Source of the DNA: Gambelia wislizenii | Lineage: Eukaryota > Chordata > Lepidosauria > Squamata > Crotaphytidae | Assembly: GCA_030847615.1 (NCBI GenBank) | Contig: JAUMIR010000011.1 | Span: 37,803,001 to 37,867,000, forward strand | Reading direction: 5' to 3' | Length of the DNA stretch: 64,000 nt | Part shown: piece by piece, positions 22,985 to 35,197 of the stretch | Layout: each line of letters opens with the position of its first letter | Numbering within the stretch: position 1 is the stretch's first letter | Position numbers and translations under genes: made by a program | The notes under the pieces: model-generated | The model's database searches: none | What the model saw: only the letters and a program-made list of their open reading frames with translations | Told to the model about the DNA's origin: nothing

Positions 22985-23735
22985 TTTTTTGCCCCTGCAA
23001 AGCTCCAACCCTTCTGCAGCCAGGCTTCCTAGGCAGGCAACGCTGCGCATGCGCCGACATGCAGTCCCCGCCCCGCGTCATGGATCCTTCGCCTCTCTTA
23101 TACCAATCCTTTTCCCTCGCCATCTAAGAGAGCTCAAGCAAGCCCGGGAACATGGATGGGCACTTCCCTTCTGCCAGAAGCGGGCGGTGCACTAGGATGC
23201 CATTCACCCTCCAGGGTGGCCGGAGTCCCAAGCCCGGGAACATGGATGATGCCTCCCCCGCTGCCGCTCAAGCAACGCGCGGATTTATGCTGACGCAGGT
23301 TGCGGGGTTGTGGCGCCCCGAGGCCCCGGACCATGGATTGGGGCTGGGATTATGCAGGGCGGAAGCGACGCCGCGTTTCTCCGCCCAGGTTCCGGGGCGG
23401 TCGCCATGTATTGCGGCGCTGAGGCGAGCGAAGGTGGCGGCTGAGGCGGCGGTTGGGCGGGTTCCGCTGAGGCGGCGGCGGCTCTGAGCGGACTCTCTCC
23501 GGCCCTCCCTCGCTCTGTCTCCGGCCCGCCTTTCCCCTCTCGGCCTCCGGCTCCGTGGCTGCGCCATGTCCGAGGCGGCGGTGGCCGACACGCGGCGCCT
23601 CAACTCGAAGCCCCAGGACCTGACGGACGCCTACGGGCCGCCCAGCAACTTCCTCGAGATCGACATCTTCAACCCGCAGACCGTGGGCGTCGGGCGGGCC
23701 CGGTACACCAGCTACGAGCTCCGCATGAGGGTGGG
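22985..23735. promoter_or_regulatory. SNX12: SNX12 CpG-island promoter and 5' UTR
   Basis: A CpG-dense block ends in SNX12 exon 1. It contains the palindromic NRF1-type site TGCGCATGCGCC at 23044-23055. It also carries a duplicated 20-mer (CAAGCCCGGGAACATGGATG) at 23139-23158 and 23229-23248, a 90-bp period. The exact transcription start is unknown; the leader just before the ATG is C/T-rich and CpG-rich. Confidence 0.7.
23566..23730 (+). CDS. SNX12: SNX12 coding exon 1
   Basis: The ATG at 23566 follows GCGCC. It encodes 55 residues ending YTSYELRMR, with donor AGG|GTGGGT at 23731, phase 0. Repeat array DNA begins within about 30 bp of this donor. Confidence 0.96.
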
Positions 23736-26700
23736 TGAGGAGGGACCGCAGGCCCCAGCATCCCCCCACCGGCCGGGGGGCAGGGAGGAACGGTTAGGAC
23801 TACAACAGCCATCATCCGCAGCCAGACATCCCTCACCCTTTGGGGGTGGGGGTTCCCCGTTCAGGGAGGAACGGTTAGGACTATAACAGCCATCATCCGC
23901 GGCCAACCATCCCTCCCCCTTTGGGGGTGGGGGGGTTCCCCGTTCAGGGAGGAATGGTTAGGACTACAACAGCCATCATCCGCAGCCAGCTATCCCTTCC
24001 CCTGTGGGGGGGGGGGTTCCCCGTTCAGGGAGGAACGGTTAGGACTATAACAGCCATCATCCGCGGCCAACCATCCCTTCCCCTTTTGGGGTGGGGGGGT
24101 TCCCCGTTCAGGGAGGAATGGTTAGGACTACAACAGCCATCATCCGCAGCCAGCTATCCCTCCCCCTGTGGGGGGGGTTCCCCGTTCAGGGAGGAACGGT
24201 TAGGACTATAACAGCCATCATCCGCGGCCAACCATCCCTTCCCCTTTTGGGGTGGGGGGGTTCCCTGTTCAGGGAGGAATGGGGGGTTCCCCGTTCAGGG
24301 AGGAACGGTTAGGACTATAACAGCCATCATCCGCAGCCAGACATCCCTTCCCCTTTTGGGGTGGGGGGGTTCCCCGTTCAGGGAGGAAGGTTAGGACTAT
24401 AACAGCCATCATCCGCAGCCAGACATCCCTTCCCTTTTGGGGGTGGGGGTTCCCCGTTCAGGGAGGAACGGTTAGGACTAACTATAACAGCCATCATCCC
24501 CCAGCCAACCATGGCTTTCCCGGGGGGGTCCCATTCTGGGAGGAACTTGAACTACAACAGCCATCATCCCCCAGCCAGCCATGGCTTTCCCTTGGGGTGT
24601 TTTTGATTCCAGGAGAAACTGTTGGACTACAGCAGCCATCACCCCCCAGCCAGCCATGGCTTTCCCCTGGGGGGGTTCCCTATTCTGGTGAAAACTGTTG
24701 GACCACAGCAGCCATCACCCCCCAGCCAGCCATGGCTTTCCCTTGGGGGGTTCCCCATTCTGGGAGGAACTATTGGACTACAACAGCCATCATCCCCCAG
24801 CCAGCCATCACTTTCTCTTGGGGGTGGGGTGTTTCTGATTCCGGGATAAACTGTTGGATTACAACAGCTATCATCCCCCAACCAGCCATCGCTTCCCCTT
24901 TGGAGGGGTTTCCCCATTCAGGGAGAAACAGCGTGTCAGAGGGTTGGACTACAACAACCATAATTCCCCCACCAGCCATGGCTTCCTCTTAGGGGGCTTC
25001 CCATACTGGACTGTAACCCCCGGCATGGCTTCCGTGCCTGGGAGCCCCCACTCCAGATGTGCTGGACTACAGATCCCATAATCCCTAGCTAGCCATGGCT
25101 TCCTTTTTTGAGGGCTTCCAAATGCGCAGGGAGGGGGAGGAGTACTCCAGATAGATTGGAATACAACTCCCATTATGCTCCAGCCAGCCCTGGCTTCCCA
25201 GTCCGGGGGACACTTCAGTGGTGTTCAGCTACAACTGGGGTAACTGGGGATGGTGGAGGTTGTAACCCGGTACATTTGGCTTGGGCAGATCTCTTGCCAC
25301 GCCCACCTTGCTTAACAGTGCCTCCACTAAGAACAGTGTGATCTACTTGGTTAGCGCAGCATTGCAAGGACCTGGATTCAAATCCTCTTAGATGTGAAGT
25401 GATTCTGGGTGCTGTTCATCTGCTGGCTCTCTCTCTCTGTCATATACTTGGCCTACCTCTTGGGGTTGTTGTGTGGTGGAAAAAAGAGGGCTAAATCCAG
25501 TTGTAACTCCCAACCAGTGTAGACCTCTTGAATGAATGGGAAAGTGGTTAGTCAACATTTAAGTGGGTCAGTTTGTGTTGATATTTGATAACTGAATTTC
25601 CCCCAGACAAGGGTGAGAGAAGAGAATTTGCTGCCTTGAGCTTTGGGAGGAAAAAAGCAGAGTAGAAATGTCATAAATAGAAGGATGGGAGACAGGCTAT
25701 TATACTGTGCTGTCAAAATGTAGGTTTAAAATACGATATAGTAAATCTAATTCCTATGCTTAATATAATTCAGGGGAGGGTACAGACATCCATTATGCTA
25801 GGCAGTCCACTGTGGGTCTCCTTTGGAGTTACTCTACAGCCACGGAGAAAGGTCAAGGTGAATAGGGGCCTTTTGGAGTGTGGCTTAAATTTCCTTTGTC
25901 CCCTGCTCCTAATTCGCCCCCTTTCCTCCACATTTGACACCTACAGCCCAATCCTTAGGATTTCTACTGGGAAGTAAGCCATACTGCATTCACAAGGACC
26001 TACTGCCAGATAAGCACATGTGTAGCCTTACCATTAATTTCCACAGGGGCTTCAGCCTACATAATGCTTTTACAGAGTGATGTCAGGAAAGGACCTTGAG
26101 GCCTTTACACCCTAAAACTTGGGTGGGGGTAGAGTGGAAAGGAGAAAGAGGGGACAAGGGTGAACAAACCATGTGGGGAAATGGGCGTTGTGTTATCTGC
26201 CTATTCAGTTTTGCCTACAACAGAAGCCTGTGGTTTGTGAGAGAGTGGCGTTTTCATTTACAATCTTTTCCAGAAGGTTCAGCACTGATAGTCTTGTCTC
26301 TCTACCCGTTACAGTTTAACTTTCCTAAATATTCTCTTGCTGGATGAGGCTTAATTTAAAAGGGACAGCAGAGTTGGCTGCAACTGGAATCTCCCTAGTG
26401 TGCTGGCTGAACCAGTCTTGAGTTCCTCATTCAAGCAAGAAGAATCAAGCAACCAAAGATAAAGGAGTGTGAAATACTTGACAATTCCTCATTCACAATA
26501 GCTTGTTGTTGGTTATCCCTCATGCAGTGCAGCTAGCTGAGTGGCTGCGTAATTTCATTTGGTGCTCTTTCTCTATAAAGAAGTTCTGTGCTGTATGCCA
26601 AAAAATGCAATTGAGTCTTTTGCAGATGGATTCTTGGTTCAGTAGGGGATTTTTGTCATTCTCATTTCCGTAGAGATTGGGTTGGGATACCCACAAGCCC

Positions 26701-29700
26701 CCCCCCCAAAAAAAACCTCTTGTGGATCATCTGTGCTTGGTGTGGAAAGGCATATACAAATCTAAGATTTCATTAGTGCAAAATCTGCAACTTATAGTAG
26801 AGGATTGTAGCAGAGCTGGAAACCTTAGCTAGGTATGGTAGCACGTGACAGTCTGGTGTCTTTCATTCTGTGCCCCAGAGGCAAGTAATTGTGTCCTCTT
26901 TGTGCCCATTCGCCTTGCCTGCAGACATTACATAGGTAGAGAGGGTGGGTGTTTCTAGCATCCTCCTCCCAAGTCCATGATGCTATGTACCAGGACAAGG
27001 TGCAGACTGGTGTCATTATGAAAGAAGTATGTCCACCACCTTGTCTATTTTAAAAAATAAATCATTCCTTCCTTCCTTCCTCTGCTGTGCAGAGGAAATG
27101 TTGTAGTCTTCCAGTGGAACATAGTAAAGGCTTTTTTTCCTTCTGGTTGCCAAATTCATATTTATAGTAGAGACCTGGCAACCAGTTTTATGGACCCTGA
27201 TCACAGACACTTTGCAGCTGTCGGAGTGGGCTGCTGTACCAAAAGAGGGGAGAAGTAATGCTGTGCTCTAAAACTGAATTGGCGTATGCATTTCATACTT
27301 TCTGACAACTAAGGAGACTTGTGCAATGTCCAGTCTCATCATATTAGACAGAAACAAGCCTGTCCAGGGCATGATAATTATTCCCTCCTTCACTCCAGCT
27401 GGCAATATGCTTGTTGCTCTCACCTTCTTTCCACATTCCAGACGTCATCCATGCTTTGGAATGCAGCATAAGAGGTTATTCTTTAGACGACCCCTTATGA
27501 GGTCATGTAACTGAATGTCAGGGTCGCAAAAAAAATGGCAATGGTAAATTTGTATACCTGTTTTATATACCTATATACCCAGGGACACGTAAACATTTCT
27601 TGGGCGAAAAGGGGTTGTGAGTGGAAAAAGATTAAGAAGTCCTGTTCTAGGGGTCAGTGTCTTAAGTATCAAGGTCTGCTGCATTGTGGTGGGAAATGCA
27701 CAGAGGCCTAGGAGCAAGTTTCTAGAATTTCCTATGTTGGGACCTGTCCATAAGTCAGGCATACAAAACCTAAGTGTCAAGTTGGTGCAAAACAGTTACT
27801 ATGTTGTCACTTGTTTTTGGAGCTGAAGGGAAAGCTTTTAGAGCAGCTGTAAAATTCATGTATTAGATGAGTTCCTGGGCATTAATTCTTCAATGTAATT
27901 TCCAGCAGCAGAAACAATATGGAAAGAATAGGACTACGTTTCTCCACCACAAAAAAACAACAGCTCTACATGTTTCACAGACTTGTTATCCAGAACTAAT
28001 AACATACACATGTGAAATGAGAGAACTAGGTCAAGTGAGCCTTGCACAAGGAAGCAAACATATTTTTGAACTTTCTAGAGACCTAAAGTTTCTTCCAAAA
28101 TGCATCCAGTGATGGTTTTCTTTCACCAGCCCCCACCTTTCTTATGATTTTCATTTTGGTGGCCAAACTTACAGATCTGTGCTTTTTTTTTTAACATGCT
28201 AAGAGAAGCTGGTGCTCTCTCCTTTTTTCTTTATTTTGCTGTTCGTGCATACTCAAGTAAAGGATACTAGAGGCAGATGCTGTTTGCCTTGCCTGCTGTA
28301 GGAAAGCACATATAGCTACAGTGGCTAGAATCCTGCTTTTTCCTTTTTAAGCGTTGTTTATTGCACTGTTTACTGCAAACATGCTGCTGCAGTCTGACAT
28401 CAAAACTGTATTTCTCCAGCCCTCCATTGTGATCCTTCCAATGCTGATGCTGCTAAAAACCCATCCAGCTAGACAGAGAATAAGAAGGAAAGGGGCCTGG
28501 GAGCGTAAAAAGACTTTGTAAAAAGGAGCTTCACAGTCAGAACTTCGCTAACTGAACTTTGCCCATCACCTCTTTTTCTCCTTGCAGACAAACCTGCCTA
28601 TCTTCAAACTGAAAGAATCTTGCGTGAGACGGCGATACAGTGACTTTGAGTGGCTGAAAAATGAACTGGAGCGTGACAGTAAGGTGAGTGTGAGGGCAGG
28701 AATATCAACTCTGCCCCTCCCTCTGTTTCCACTACTGGTCTCAAATTTTGATAGATGCCAGTGGGTCTCCCTTGCGTTTCTGTGGCAGAAATATCTCCTA
28801 AGTGCTCTTTTGTTGGGAGACACAGCAGTCAGAAAATGTCAGCTCTGCCTCACCCCCTCCTAGTATTACGTTCTCCCCTTTTAGATTGTAGTGCCTCCGC
28901 TGCCCGGCAAAGCTTTGAAGCGCCAGCTCCCTTTCCGAGGAGACGAGGGCATCTTTGAGGAGTCCTTCATAGAAGAAAGAAGACAGGGCTTAGAACAGTT
29001 CATAAACAAGTAAGATGGGCATGGGCCTGTACTGATTTGGGGGAAGTGGAGGGATTCTGGGAGAGATGGAATGTGTCACAAGGCAACGTGGCTGTTAGGT
29101 TGCATGGCACAAGAAGGGTGGATAGCAACCATGTTTTCTGGGAAGTGCACTGCTTTTGTGCCTGTAGACATGGCTTTTGCCTCCAAATAATAAGTGGTGG
29201 TGTAAGGACAGTGGCTGCAGTGCTCCATAGACTACAATGCAGCATAGATTAGCAGGAGTCTAGATAAGCAGGAACAGCCTTCCTCTGCAGGGGCCAGAAA
29301 CCTGAGCCATTGCCTATATCAGACTTACAGTGGCTTACTATCCATTCCCTGTCCCTGTTCAACCCTTAAGAAGAAGAAGACTTGTAGTGGGAAAAGATGC
29401 CTAGATCTCTGATCAAATTCTCAGTATCATTATAGGGTGGAGGGCCTCCAATTATGCTTGACCTGGAAATCTGCCCAGCCCATGGAAGTAAAATAAACAC
29501 CCTTTGTCACTGTAAAAGTAAAACACCTCGGAAGCCATGCACTTTAACTAGCCAAAGAGTATCTGTTTTTCCCCTGCTCTTTTCCCACTGTCTGCCTGGA
29601 TTTCAGCAGAGATTCTTAATATGCTTGGGCTTTTGCCTTTTCTGGCTATTTCTGCCAAGGAGGAAGTAGGGACGTGCCTACTTCCTAAACCACACAAAAT

Positions 29701-30851
29701 TGTGATTCAGCAGCCAGCCCCGGAATGTACTTTCCTCTCCTAGTAGACATTTGCTTTAGGCCTCTGCTGTGTATTATCAAATTCATGTTCTAAGATCCAT
29801 TTGTTCAGAGAGAAGGAGCATTGTGATAGTACAGGTTGCATCTCTCTTATCTGAAATTCCAAAATCCTAAATCGTCCACATGAGTGGCTGAGATAGTGAT
29901 ACTTTGCTTTCCGATGGTGACAATGTACACAAACTTGGTTTCATGCCCAAAATTACTAAAAATGTTGTTTTTAAAATTACCTTCAGGCTATATGTATAAG
30001 GTGTATATGAAACATAAATGAATTTCTTGTTTAGACTAGGGTCCCATCTCCCAAGATATCTCATTATATGTATGCAAGTATTCCAAAATCCAAAATATTT
30101 TGAAATACCTCTTGAATAAGGGAGTCTCAACCTATAGTTCTGGTGTAGAACTGGTATGTCTGTGGCATGCATATATCTAAGGATCCATAAATTTAATGAT
30201 CATGGAAACCACACTGCACAGGCAGACTCTGGTACTAGTCAGTTCCCTTATTTCAGGTTCTTGCCCTGCACTCTGGAAGCACTTGGTACCTTGAGTGCAT
30301 ATTGCAGTATAAGATCTCTCTCTCATTCACGTGTGTGCATGCATGTGCGCACACACACACAAACCTATCCGTTCTTCCAGACCTGATTCTTGGCTAGGAT
30401 GCAGGCCAAGTTTCTGACATCATACTGTACTTGATGCTGCAAAGCCACCCAAGTGCACCCTGAGTCCAAGAAGAAACTATCCACCCCTCAAATCCCTCTG
30501 TTCATGTTAGAAGGTTCTGAAGGGGCAGAGCTGGTGGCAAGCATGGAGAAAGGATGGCTGCCCAGGGCCAGTCAAAATCTGTGGCCTTTACTGTTTTTTC
30601 CTGTCACAAAGGTCCTGGGAATAGGTTCATTTGATGATGCCACTGTTTGTTGCCATTATACATAGATTGTGACCTTCCTCTCCCTTGTGCAGTATCTGCC
30701 AGTAGGTAGCCATTTGCTAATCTTGCCATTTCTCCTTGTTTCTGGCAGAATCGCTGGACACCCACTTGCACAGAATGAGCGCTGCTTACACATGTTCTTG
30801 CAAGAGGAGATCATTGATAGGAATTACGTCCCAGGGAAAGTCCGCCAGTAG
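23566..30851 (+). CDS. SNX12: SNX12, sorting nexin 12
   Basis: Small PX-domain sorting nexin of the SNX3/SNX12 type. Members bind phosphatidylinositol 3-phosphate on early endosomes and help retrieve cargo with retromer. Four coding exons, 23566-23730, 28588-28683, 28885-29009 and 30749-30851, join in phase to a 162-residue protein ending VPGKVRQ. The length and sequence match vertebrate SNX12 closely, starting [21 protein letters not shown]-domain hallmarks are present: the [10 protein letters not shown] basic/aromatic motif that contacts the lipid phosphate, the proline-rich PPLPGK loop, and the downstream [10 protein letters not shown] helix. The PX fold occupies most of the protein and there is no BAR domain. 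All introns are GT-AG. Nothing suggests damage, and the gene is intact. Confidence 0.97.
23745..25090. repeat. higher-order minisatellite in SNX12 intron 1
   Basis: At least 15 tandem units of 75-89 bp, each with GTTAGGACTAYAACAGCC, CATCATCC, a C/T-rich run, a G tract and GTTCCCCGTTCAGGGAGG. Unit starts include 23792, 23873, 23956, 24037, 24120 and 24199. Two unit types alternate (tacaac with gcagccagc; tataac with gcggccaac), giving a two-unit repeat of about 164 bp. Units near the exon are almost identical; those past 24500 are increasingly diverged. Confidence 0.92.
25091..28587 (+). other. SNX12: remainder of SNX12 intron 1
   Basis: Mostly unique, AT-leaning DNA with an old tRNA-type SINE near 25335-25680, a CTTC run near 27065, and short poly-C/poly-A tracts. 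No further exon was seen before the acceptor at 28587. Confidence 0.7.
25335..25680 (+). mobile_element. old tRNA-type SINE
   Basis: Weak A and B boxes (CTTGGTTAGCGCAG and GGATTCAAATCCTC), then a diverged body ending in CCTTGAGCTTTGGGAGG. Family not assigned. Confidence 0.45.
28588..28683 (+). CDS. SNX12: SNX12 coding exon 2
   Basis: Acceptor CCTTGCAG|ACA; 32 codons from [11 protein letters not shown] to LERDSK, containing [10 protein letters not shown], the phosphoinositide-contact motif of the PX domain. Donor AAG|GTGAGT, phase 0. Confidence 0.97.
28885..29009 (+). CDS. SNX12: SNX12 coding exon 3
   Basis: Acceptor CTTTTAG|ATT; encodes [17 protein letters not shown] through LEQFIN plus two bases of the next Lys codon. 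Donor AA|GTAAGA at 29010. It carries the PPLPGK membrane-facing loop of the PX fold. Confidence 0.97.
29832..30134. mobile_element. Tigger-type DNA transposon fragment in SNX12 intron 3
   Basis: CAGGTTGCATCTCTCTTATC at the left and CAACCTA at the right, each next to TA. The inner CTATATGTATAAGGTGTATA and CCCATCTCCCAAGATATCTC resemble what I remember of a mammalian Tigger family; this was not checked by alignment. Confidence 0.6.
30749..30851 (+). CDS. SNX12: SNX12 coding exon 4 and stop
   Basis: Acceptor TCTGGCAG|AAT; completes the Lys codon and reads [20 protein letters not shown] to VPGKVRQ, then TAG at 30849-30851. This matches the known SNX12 C-terminus. Confidence 0.97.
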
Positions 30852-32535
30852 GGGAGCCTGGCGTCCTCCATTTTTCTCTTCCCCACCCCCCTGCAAAAAT
30901 GACATTTATTTTTTACACACTCTCTTCTGAACCAGCTTTTTTCTGTCTGAACTTCCCTCCCCTTCCCACACCCACTTGTCCAGTGTTGCCTGCCACACCA
31001 CCTCATCCCAATCCCTTTCTCAGGCAGCAGAGTTGAGTTCTGTTGGTCTTTGGTCTCTGTATAGAAGGTGAGAAGCTGTGAAGAGCTGCACCTGTTGATG
31101 GATGTGTAAAGCTTGCTTGGGAATAGGGTGAGGATGACAGCATGTGTCTGAACTGCCTCTCTCTTTGGGCAAGGATGTGGGGTGCTCTCAAGCCTGTGCA
31201 TGTACAGCTAGAGGGAACTTGGTTCTTGAAAGTCCTTCCTCAGCTGCTGTGGAGATTGCGTGAGCATTTTGTGTCTCGCCCCAGAATGATTGATTCAGGG
31301 TGGGACTGGAAAGCAGTGTGTGTTTCCCCTGTTGGGAGGAGGGGACGGTGGACCAAAAAGAGCTTGGAGTTGATAAGTGGCCAACGTCCACAGATCTGTG
31401 CCTCCCTTCCGCTCCCTCCCTACAGTGTGTTTCAGGTTTTAGCTGCTAATCCTGTCCCAAGACTCTTTTCAGCCTCTGTTGAGTTGGAGACAGACAGAAA
31501 GGACTTCCTACCCAGGGCATGAGGCACCTTTGATAACTGCTGTTTCTATGAGAAAGGAGGCTCTGTGAACGAGTTGTGAATTCTCAAAAATGGAGGCTTG
31601 GCGAAGCCTGGCAAATGAAGCCCCCCTCTGATTCCTTGGCTGGTCCTTGACTTCTGAGTTTGCAGGGCAGTGTTATTTCATGCAGGGATGGGGAATTCAG
31701 CCACTGTACCTTGCCAAGTGAGAGGTGTTAGCAGCTTGCCCTTAAGCTCTAGCCGGCTTGGCATGCTGCTGCTGTGATTCACGGATACCTTCTTCTAGGC
31801 TTGTGACAGCACCCACTGAGGGTTACAGTGCAAAGTTCTCCGCTCTTTGTTTAATATTTAATCTGCTGGGAGGTCTTCTAGATGTCATGAGAGGTCTGTA
31901 GCCATGGGGGGGGGCGGTGAGGGCAGGGTCTTCAGTTGATTCAAACAAGGAACTGCCATTGCTTTCAAAGATGGGTCTTGCCCATGTATGTGGGAATGGG
32001 GAGTACCAAGACAAGTAATAAAGTGACTTCAACATTGCCTCTTCTGCACCTTCTACTATTCAACATGGGTGGTAGAGTGTGATACACTCAAGGGAGGCGG
32101 GAGGAAGAAGAACCTGTAACATAAATCCTGCATGTTCAGGGACGGGGGAGGAGGTGATGGAAATTCACTCCCCATTTATGGAGTGAATGGAGAGCAGAAA
32201 AGTCTCTCCTAGGCTACCAAAGCAACTAACTCTGAAGAAGCTGCCTCGGCACAGGTTGCTCCCATCCACTGTTCAAAGAGAGCCTGACCTTCCTGTTTGA
32301 AGCATTCCCCTGCTGTTGCCTGGTGACTCTCCATTAGCTGTGGGTTTTTAAAGCCCATCTTTCATTTGGTGCACAAGTCTGAAGATCAAAGGCTCTTGCT
32401 GCTGTACATATATATAAATATATATATATATTTACTGATGTGGGGCTTCTAATTCAGCAATCTTATGTCTTCAGTTGACTGTCCGATGTAATGCCCAAGA
32501 CTTGTTCATATTAAACCACTGTGAAGCCAACATGT
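30852..32535 (+). other. SNX12: SNX12 3' UTR with two candidate poly(A) signals
   Basis: About 1.7 kb of repeat-poor DNA follows the stop. An AATAAA lies at 32017-32022 and an ATTAAA at 32510-32515, the latter followed by a TGTGTT-rich stretch, so two 3' ends are plausible. The lack of SINEs and CR1 here, compared with the DNA on both sides, supports a transcribed UTR. The ends are inferred. Confidence 0.55.
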
Positions 32536-34123
32536 CTGTGTTCTCTCAGTCATCGGCTGCTCTCCTGTGATGTTTTTGTGAACCACAGAAAGAAGTCATT
32601 ACTCTATTTAGCTTGCTAAACCTGCCACCAGTTGGATGGTGTTTGGAGGCAAAAAAGCATGGTCCTTTTGCATATGCATAGTCAGGAAGTACCATATACG
32701 TGGTGACTGGTCTGATGATCATGGCCATAATATGCTTTGTCTATCTGTCTACAAACCATTCAGCATTCAGGCATACAGAACTGTTTTCAACCTTTGACTG
32801 CTCCCCCTCCATTTTGGGCATTAACTCCCAGAAGTCTTCCCCAGCCAGCATGGGCAGGGATCCTAGGAGCTGAAGTCTAAATCGTCTGGCAGGTGAAAGG
32901 TTTAGGAACCACTAGTGTGTAACTTTTCTGTTGAAGGATCTGTGTGCAGGAAACCTGCTGTGAGTTAAGCATTGAAATAAGTCATTTCCTATGGGGCTGA
33001 GCTGGAGAAACTGCCATAAGAGATGCAAGTTGTGTGCAGGTCTGAGTCCCTCTCTTTAAAAATGCATTATTATTATTTGAAGAACAATGACATGCAGTGT
33101 AAGGGGGGGGGGTCACATACTTGTTCGTCTTCTTCTGCCATCCTTTGCCTGCAGCCCACCACTGTGTTCTACATTTGTATCTGACATACATATATATCTA
33201 CATATACATAGATCGATAGATCATGTTAAAATGTCTAGCTATTAGTTGTTCAAGTTTCCTGCTCAGGATTGCAATTTGTGGTGCCTGAAAAATGTATGTA
33301 GGTGTGCAGGTTTCCCCCCACATACTTAGAATTGCGTCCTGTATTTCTGCATTCAATCATGTAAGTCAGATTGCAGGGGCAGTGACTGACTCTCACTCGC
33401 ATTCTCTCACGTACACACGCAAAATGGCAGTCTTCACAAAACCATTTCACAGACCCTCTTGCTAACTTTTCTCAACAAAATTTCTGGCTACACTATATCT
33501 GCTAGTCAACCAATTTATTGCAAAGGTGTTTCAGGTCCTTTTATGTTTATGATATGATCACAATCTCACCCCTGCACTTACTATGTAAAGTATATATAGT
33601 GCTGACTTAGGAGAAACATCCTGCTTTCAATGACATTATTGTCTCTTATGATATATTATAATATTGTAAATGCACAGTACAGTATTAGTGTTTAGGGTGT
33701 CACAGGATTTATTTGCTTTTGCTCCAACAGCTAATAGCTATCTAGAAATGGTCCACTAATACACTCCAGGTTTATCGTTGTACAGAACAGTTCTTTTACA
33801 AGCACTTGTAAAATGCTAACCTTGGATACTCAGGAGGACCTACAACTGCCATCACCTGCCATAAACTAAACTGTCTAGGGATAATGGAAGTTGCAGTCCA
33901 GCTACAGCTGGGGAAACCGAAGGTTGGGAACCACTGCATCACACATTTATATCTGACTCCTCCAGAAAGCAGTGAAAACTGGCACACGGAGTTCTCTCTT
34001 TATACTTAGAACAATATCCTTGGAATGAAGTAAGGGGTGAATTAAAAGGCCATTTTTAAATGGGCTGTCACGTTTAAAAGAAAGCCAACACTACAACCAC
34101 AAGAAGCAAGTGTTTGCTTAGAC

Positions 34124-34262
34124 CAGTGGTTCCCAAACGTTGGTCCTCCAGATGTTTCAGCCTTCAGCTTCCAGAATTCCTGACTTGGCCAAATCAGCTA
34201 GGCTAGGGTTTCTGGGAGTTGAAGACCAAAACACCTGGAGGACCAAAGTTTGGGAATCACTG
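34124..34262. mobile_element. CAGTG-ended hAT MITE
   Basis: Terminal repeats CAGTGGTTCCCAAAC and GTTTGGGAATCACTG, with a shared TCCTCCAG / CTGGAGGA inner block. Confidence 0.75.
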
Positions 34263-34492
34263 ACAAAAGCCAAATCCACACTAAACAAATAATCCCATTT
34301 GAAACTGGATTTTTTGCCATGGCTTCTTCCTATGGAATCCTGTGGTTTGTAGTTTTACAAGGTCTTTTGCCTTTTCTACCAAAGAGTGCCAATACCTCAC
34401 CAAACTACAGATCCCAGGATTCCATTGGAAGGAACCATGGCAAATAATCCAGTTTCAAACTGGGTTATTTGTAATGTGGATTTGGCCTTTGA
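34262..34492. mobile_element. second copy of the long-armed MITE
   Basis: Arms with AAATAATCC, GCCATGGC and TCCTATGGAATCCTG; outer ends CCAAATCCACA and TGTGGATTTGG pair. More diverged than the copy at 19850. Confidence 0.7.
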
Positions 34493-34849
34493 TGCTCTCA
34501 TCCTGATTTGCTTCCAGGTAGCCCTTTTTTATTGTTAGCGAAACAGAATCATAATAATAGTGTATTTCTTACCCACCACTCCCTGTGGATTGAGGCAGGG
34601 AACAACACATCAACACATAAACATAATATTACTTAAAACAAAATAAACATAATATTGCTTAAAACAAAAACAAAATAACAAAACATTGTTATTACTTAAA
34701 ATAACAAGACTAAGTCATTTTAAAACAATCAGTACACAGTTTAAAAGTATAGTACTCCCCACACACATACTGTACTTCAATGGGGGAGATGGTATAATAA
34801 TCTAACCTGAATATGGGGATATAAATACTCAAATATAAATAACTACCGT

Positions 34850-35065
34850 TGTCCCTTCATATTTGCTGGGATTTGGTTCCAGGACCCCCATTGATACCAA
34901 AATCCGTGAATACTCTAGTCCCATTATATGCAATGGCATAGCAAAATGGTGCCCCTTATATAAGATGGTTTGCTTTTAGGGTTATTTTTTAAAGAATATT
35001 TTCAAGCCTTGAATACCTAAACCCGCGGATACCAAATCCGTGGATACGGAGAGAACTAAGTACTG
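34850..35065. mobile_element. Tigger-like MITE near the unrecognised gene's promoter
   Basis: Shares GATTTGGTTCCAGGA, TCCCATTATATGCAATGGCA and ATACCAAATCCGTGG with the copy at 8577-9044, uninterrupted here. Confidence 0.65.
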
Positions 35066-35197
35066 TATTCCCAAACAACCCGGCCCCGCCCCTACACTTT
35101 CCCTACTAGAGACGACCTGTCGATCATTAGAGACCCAGCTGCTCTTGGAGGGGGGGGGCAAGAGAAGGCGCTTCCAAATCTGGTTGGCGCGCTCACC

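Larger units (their letters stand above)
19701..22985. other. FOXO4-SNX12 intergenic spacer
   Basis: No host coding exon is seen here. The spacer holds a long-armed inverted-repeat MITE (19850-20052), a CR1 3' fragment, a reverse Sauria-type SINE, LINE 3' ends in both orientations, a 78-bp tandem duplication and AT-rich DNA. The two gene promoters are tail-away from each other, so this spacer is the shared 5' flank of both genes. Confidence 0.8.
32536..35195. other. spacer between SNX12 and the unrecognised gene
   Basis: No exon is visible. It contains old CCCAGCCAGCATGG-type MITE remnants (32790-32920 and 33815-33945), a CAGTG-ended hAT MITE (34124-34262), a long inverted-repeat MITE (34262-34492), an AT-rich zone, and a Tigger-like MITE (34850-35065) that ends about 150 bp before the CpG promoter. 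Confidence 0.7.

Noticed and set aside
23745..25090. Regular spaced repeats reminiscent of a CRISPR array
   Set aside because: Units are 75-89 bp, similar over their full length, without unique spacers, and lie in a vertebrate intron.
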